64,000 bases of DNA from Absidia repens (taxonomy: Eukaryota > Mucoromycota > Mucoromycetes > Mucorales > Cunninghamellaceae). Shown here piece after piece: positions 61,108-64,000 of the stretch; positions within the stretch are counted from its first letter, which is position 1, and the number at the start of each line of letters is the position of its first letter. Both the position numbers and the translations under genes were made by a program. The notes under the pieces were generated by a model. The model saw only the letters and a list, made by a program, of their open reading frames with translations, ran no database searches and was not told the DNA's origin. The DNA lies in assembly GCA_002105175.1 (NCBI GenBank), contig MCGE01000002.1:620001-684000 (forward strand). Direction: 5' to 3'.

Positions 61108-62073
61108 CTAGCATGATGTCCAAGACACAGGTATCCTACCATCTACAAAGTTCCCAACAGCAGCAAACACTTGGGGCGATAAGTCCAAAGATCCTAATGT
61201 GAAACGACCCAAAATCAAATTAGAACAAATCATTCTTAGTTATCAGATCAAATAAGCATCGAGTATCTTATTTTTACCTCTTTCACACCCAGGACACTAT
61301 GAAATAGAATATAAAAAAAATAGGTTAGGATGAAATTTATATCATAGTAAAACAGTAATAGATTCATCGTACCATATCTTGGACCATCGCTTTCGTTGAG
61401 CCAAGAGGACCACTGACTTTAATACAAGCACCACAAGCAGGACTTTCATTTGGATCGGCATATCTTCCATAGTCAAAATGGTTCTGTCATTATAAGAATA
61501 AATCAAGGCATTAGTTTAACTATCACTAACCATATGAGCTTTATCCGCTTTCGTTTCATTACCAAGGCAACAATCATATCTTGAGCACTGAAACTCCCAC
61601 CACATGATGTAATACCGACACCGGGATCTACATACAGAAACAATATGAGTAAAAGCATTGAACCATTGATAATATACGCCTTTTTTTTGGAGCTTACCGT
61701 AATAAGTTCCATCACCTTTCCCACCCATGTTGAAGTGACCTTCTGTAGCTGTGCCCCAACTATCACCGTCATATTTTGAAGAGCCCACTGATACAATTCC
61801 AGCCATTCCACGGTATTCAGCATTATGGAACACGCCCAAAGAGCCTAGCACAATGAACATGATCACGAAGACACCGGCGATCCCACCACCAACGAGCATG
61901 CCTTTGCCAAAGCGATATCTTGCAATAATGCGAGTCCAAATGGTATCCGGATCTGAGTCTTCCATCCAGCGAGGGGACATCGTTGTGGTATATGGCTGAG
62001 ATTGCGGTATTGAGCGATCTTGGTGAAGAGAATGCTGTATCATATCAGGGTAAGCTGGCTCAAAAGTCGGCAT
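61108..62073 (-). CDS. Membrane-anchored double-psi beta-barrel (RlpA/expansin-like) protein
   Basis: Five exons. A cytoplasmic N-terminus of about 57 residues precedes one helix (MLVGGGIAGVFVIMFIVLGS), predicting a type II membrane protein with the rest outside. The extracellular part reads WGTATEGHFNMGGKGDGTYY, then DPGVGITSCGGSFSAQDMIV, NHFDYGRYADPNESPACGAC, the tiny exon CPGCERG (about 61292-61274) and SLDLSPQVFAAVGNFVDGRI, ending PVSWTSC. Conserved Gly/Cys positions and the 'SPACG..I.V......V.D.CPGC....LDLS...F' pattern identify the double-psi beta-barrel seen in expansin-like, barwin-like and cerato-platanin-type fungal proteins. Likely acts at the cell wall by binding rather than hydrolysing; this is inference. 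Start ATG at 62073; stop TAG 61110-61108. Confidence 0.82.
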
Positions 62074-62763
62074 CGGATCAAGTTACAAAGGTCAAGTGAA
62101 CAAATTCAAAAAGAAAAGCAAATAGAGAAATTTGTTGTGTTGTTGGAAAAAAAAAAAAAAAAAAAAAGGAATGGAGTAGAATGGAAAAATATAACGTGAA
62201 AAAAGAATGAGGAGAAAGAGAAAGGAGAAAGAAAACGATAGTGATACGAAAAAAAAACCAGCCCTTTTTTTAAAGGGCATAAATTCAATCAGCGACATTT
62301 TCAGTAAGTTGATACTGGAAGGTGACACGATGGACAAAATGGCGCTTCTATTATATAAAAACCTTGTTTTTAACATTTCATTCACTATATGGTTTATATT
62401 CAACGCCTACCATATTATATTTTCAAGGGGGGCGGGGAAGGGTTTAAGCATTGACAAGGATGGTTGAGGATGGAATTAATAGTCCGCTAAAGAAGTATAA
62501 TGTGTTGCACCAACCATTCTTACACAAAAGAACAATAAGACAAACTTGACCTATCACAATCAAGATACACACGAAGTAAAATAAAATGGGGGATTTTCCT
62601 TTATTTGAAAAAAAAATAATAATAATATAAAGTGGTATGGTACATATTTTCAAAAGAGGGAGAGTGAGTAGTTCATGCAAAAAAAATAAAATATAAAAAT
62701 ATAAAAAATAAAAAGGAAATGGGGGTAAAAGAGATAAAAAATAAAAATAAAAACTATGTAAAA
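62074..62763. other. Intergenic between two minus-strand genes
   Basis: Contains the promoter of the barrel-protein gene (A run at about 62147-62167 upstream of its ATG) and the desaturase 3' UTR. No gene seen. Confidence 0.5.
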
Positions 62764-64000
62764 CTATTGATTCTTGTCCTTGTATTCTAAAGAAGCATCA
62801 TATGAGGCAGCGGTAGCTTGCTCTTCAGTCATCACTTGCATTCCGTTCTTTAATACACCACATCGCAAGGAAGTCAAAAGATTACGAGCACCATTGGAGT
62901 GATTGTAGATGCCACCGTTGAAGGCTGTAGTCATGTCTTTACCAATCGCAGTGGAGATATATTTGACGCCACCAGGATGTTCATGCATAAAGTCTTCCAC
63001 ATCATACAAGATACCTTCGACTAAAATCCATTTCTTGTTATCGTTCAAGACCAAAGATTGATATTCTTCCCAAGTGTACACAGGTAAATCTTCGATAGGA
63101 GTTCCAAATTTGAGTTGTCTACGTTCGGCCAAGAGCTTCTTTTCCTTCATTTGAATGATACCCTTGTTGACTTCATTGGTGGGGAAGGTCTTGAGGTCAT
63201 AAGCCAAGCCTAATGCATGACATACCTTAATCAACCACTTGGTAGGGTCATATTGGTGCCAGCGGATAGCATTGCGATAATCTTGAGGGAATTCGTGGTG
63301 GAAGTTGTGATAGCCTTCGCCCATGGTCACAATGGCGGTAATCCAATGGTCACGGGGGGTATGATGGTCATCAAAAGTATCTTCACCTAAAAAGTGAGCC
63401 AAACTGTTAACACAGAAGGTAGCATGATGAACAAAGCATAATCGAAGAATAGCAGCATAGAAATAACCGCCCTAAAAGGAAAAAAAAGGAAAAAAAGAAA
63501 AAAAAAGTTTTTTTTAATATTTGATGAGCCGATGAAATATGATTTGATCATTCAGGAGTTTTTTCGATAGTCGATCGGAACTTACTCTGAAATCACCCCA
63601 ACCAAGTCCAGCCACTAAAGTAGGGAAAATGAATCCGAAGAATAAAGCAAACCAAGGGTAGTTGGCATGTTGGAACTTGAACAAGGGGTCAGCCTTCAAA
63701 TCAGCAACATCAGCATAACCGATGCGGTTCTTAGGTCTAGAAACCAACATCCAACCAAAATGAGAGAAGAAGAAACCACGATGAGCACTATAGGGATCCT
63801 TATCAGTGTCAGTCCATCTATGTAATCCACAGAAAAAAAAAAAAAAAAAAAAAGGGGAGAACATTAATCATCTAAGTGAAATGTGAATGATAATAATTAT
63901 GATTTGTTTTAACCTGTGGTGAGCACGGTGACCTCGGGACCACCAGTAAACGGAACCTTCAACAGCACCACTACCAGCAAGACAAAGGAGGAATTTGAGG
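62764..64000 (-). CDS. OLE1: Delta-9 acyl-CoA desaturase fused to cytochrome b5 (5' end outside window)
   Basis: Introduces the first double bond into palmitoyl- and stearoyl-CoA at the ER. Exons in the window: 64000-63914, 63817-63586 and 63471-62764. The sequence enters at [20 protein letters not shown], then the second histidine box [16 protein letters not shown] across an intron (CAC AG|A TGG). It continues with [34 protein letters not shown] and the third box [17 protein letters not shown]. The C-terminal cytochrome b5 domain starts near [10 protein letters not shown] and has the haem-binding EHPGGVKYI and a later NHSNGARN. This fusion is the fungal Ole1 architecture. The N-terminal membrane helices and the first histidine box (HR.WSH type) lie beyond base 64000. 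Confidence 0.95.

Overview
This is a eukaryotic, fungal window, most likely from a Mucoromycota (Mucorales-type) genome. Genes carry short GT-AG introns, often many per gene. Intergenic DNA is AT-rich with long A/T homopolymers. The gene set combines fungal families (Epl1, a Cdc11/Nud1-like scaffold, Pmt2-type mannosyltransferase, Prm10-type ThrE protein, Ole1-type desaturase fused to cytochrome b5, GH18 chitinase with a CBM19-like module) with an inositol-trisphosphate-receptor-type calcium channel, a family usually missing from Ascomycota and Basidiomycota.

Layout. 1-700: tail of a dispersed repeat. 1294-4160 (-): single-pass receptor-like pseudokinase; its 5' exons probably reach about 4870. 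About 4880-6110 (-): repeat copy. 7383-8886 (-): Ssl1/p44 of TFIIH. 10941-12891 (+): secreted chitinase. 13780-14890 (+): repeat copy. 15770-18077 (-): Epl1 of NuA4. 18541-20703 (-): LRR scaffold of Cdc11/Nud1 type. 21647-23738 (+): acidic repeat protein ending in a CaaX box, with two reading-frame breaks. 24140-24790 (+): repeat copy. 26298-36174 (+): IP3-receptor-type channel, about 10 kb with many introns. 36480-39195 (+): protein O-mannosyltransferase. 40399-42744 (+): Prm10/ThrE membrane protein. 43000-44060 (+): repeat copy. 44801-47242 (-): protein phosphatase 5, divergent from a LARP4-like La-motif protein (47945-51156, +). 51399-52655 (+): nucleotide-sugar transporter. 53006-56058 (+): elongation factor 2. 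57110-60060: repeat copies and fragments. 61108-62073 (-): membrane-anchored double-psi beta-barrel protein. 62764-64000 (-): delta-9 desaturase, whose 5' end lies outside the window.

The genes are mostly unrelated housekeeping functions: transcription/repair, chromatin, septation signalling, translation, glycosylation, cell wall and lipid desaturation. No operon-like logic or biosynthetic cluster is visible. Chitinase, O-mannosyltransferase, nucleotide-sugar transporter and the barrel protein all touch the cell wall or secretory pathway but are scattered.

Most notable observations: (i) elongation factor 2 can encode its conserved N-terminus only if a two-nucleotide microexon (53180-53181) is spliced in; (ii) a fungal IP3-receptor-type channel that keeps the pore-to-C-terminus architecture and zinc finger but seems to have lost most IP3-coordinating residues and has a shortened selectivity filter; (iii) a family of about 1-kb dispersed repeats with a conserved core that can fold as a GNRA-tetraloop hairpin and with repeated AATAAA-bearing units; (iv) a CaaX-terminated repeat protein with two single-base frame breaks. 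Coordinates and frames were read by eye; intron borders are given where I checked them.
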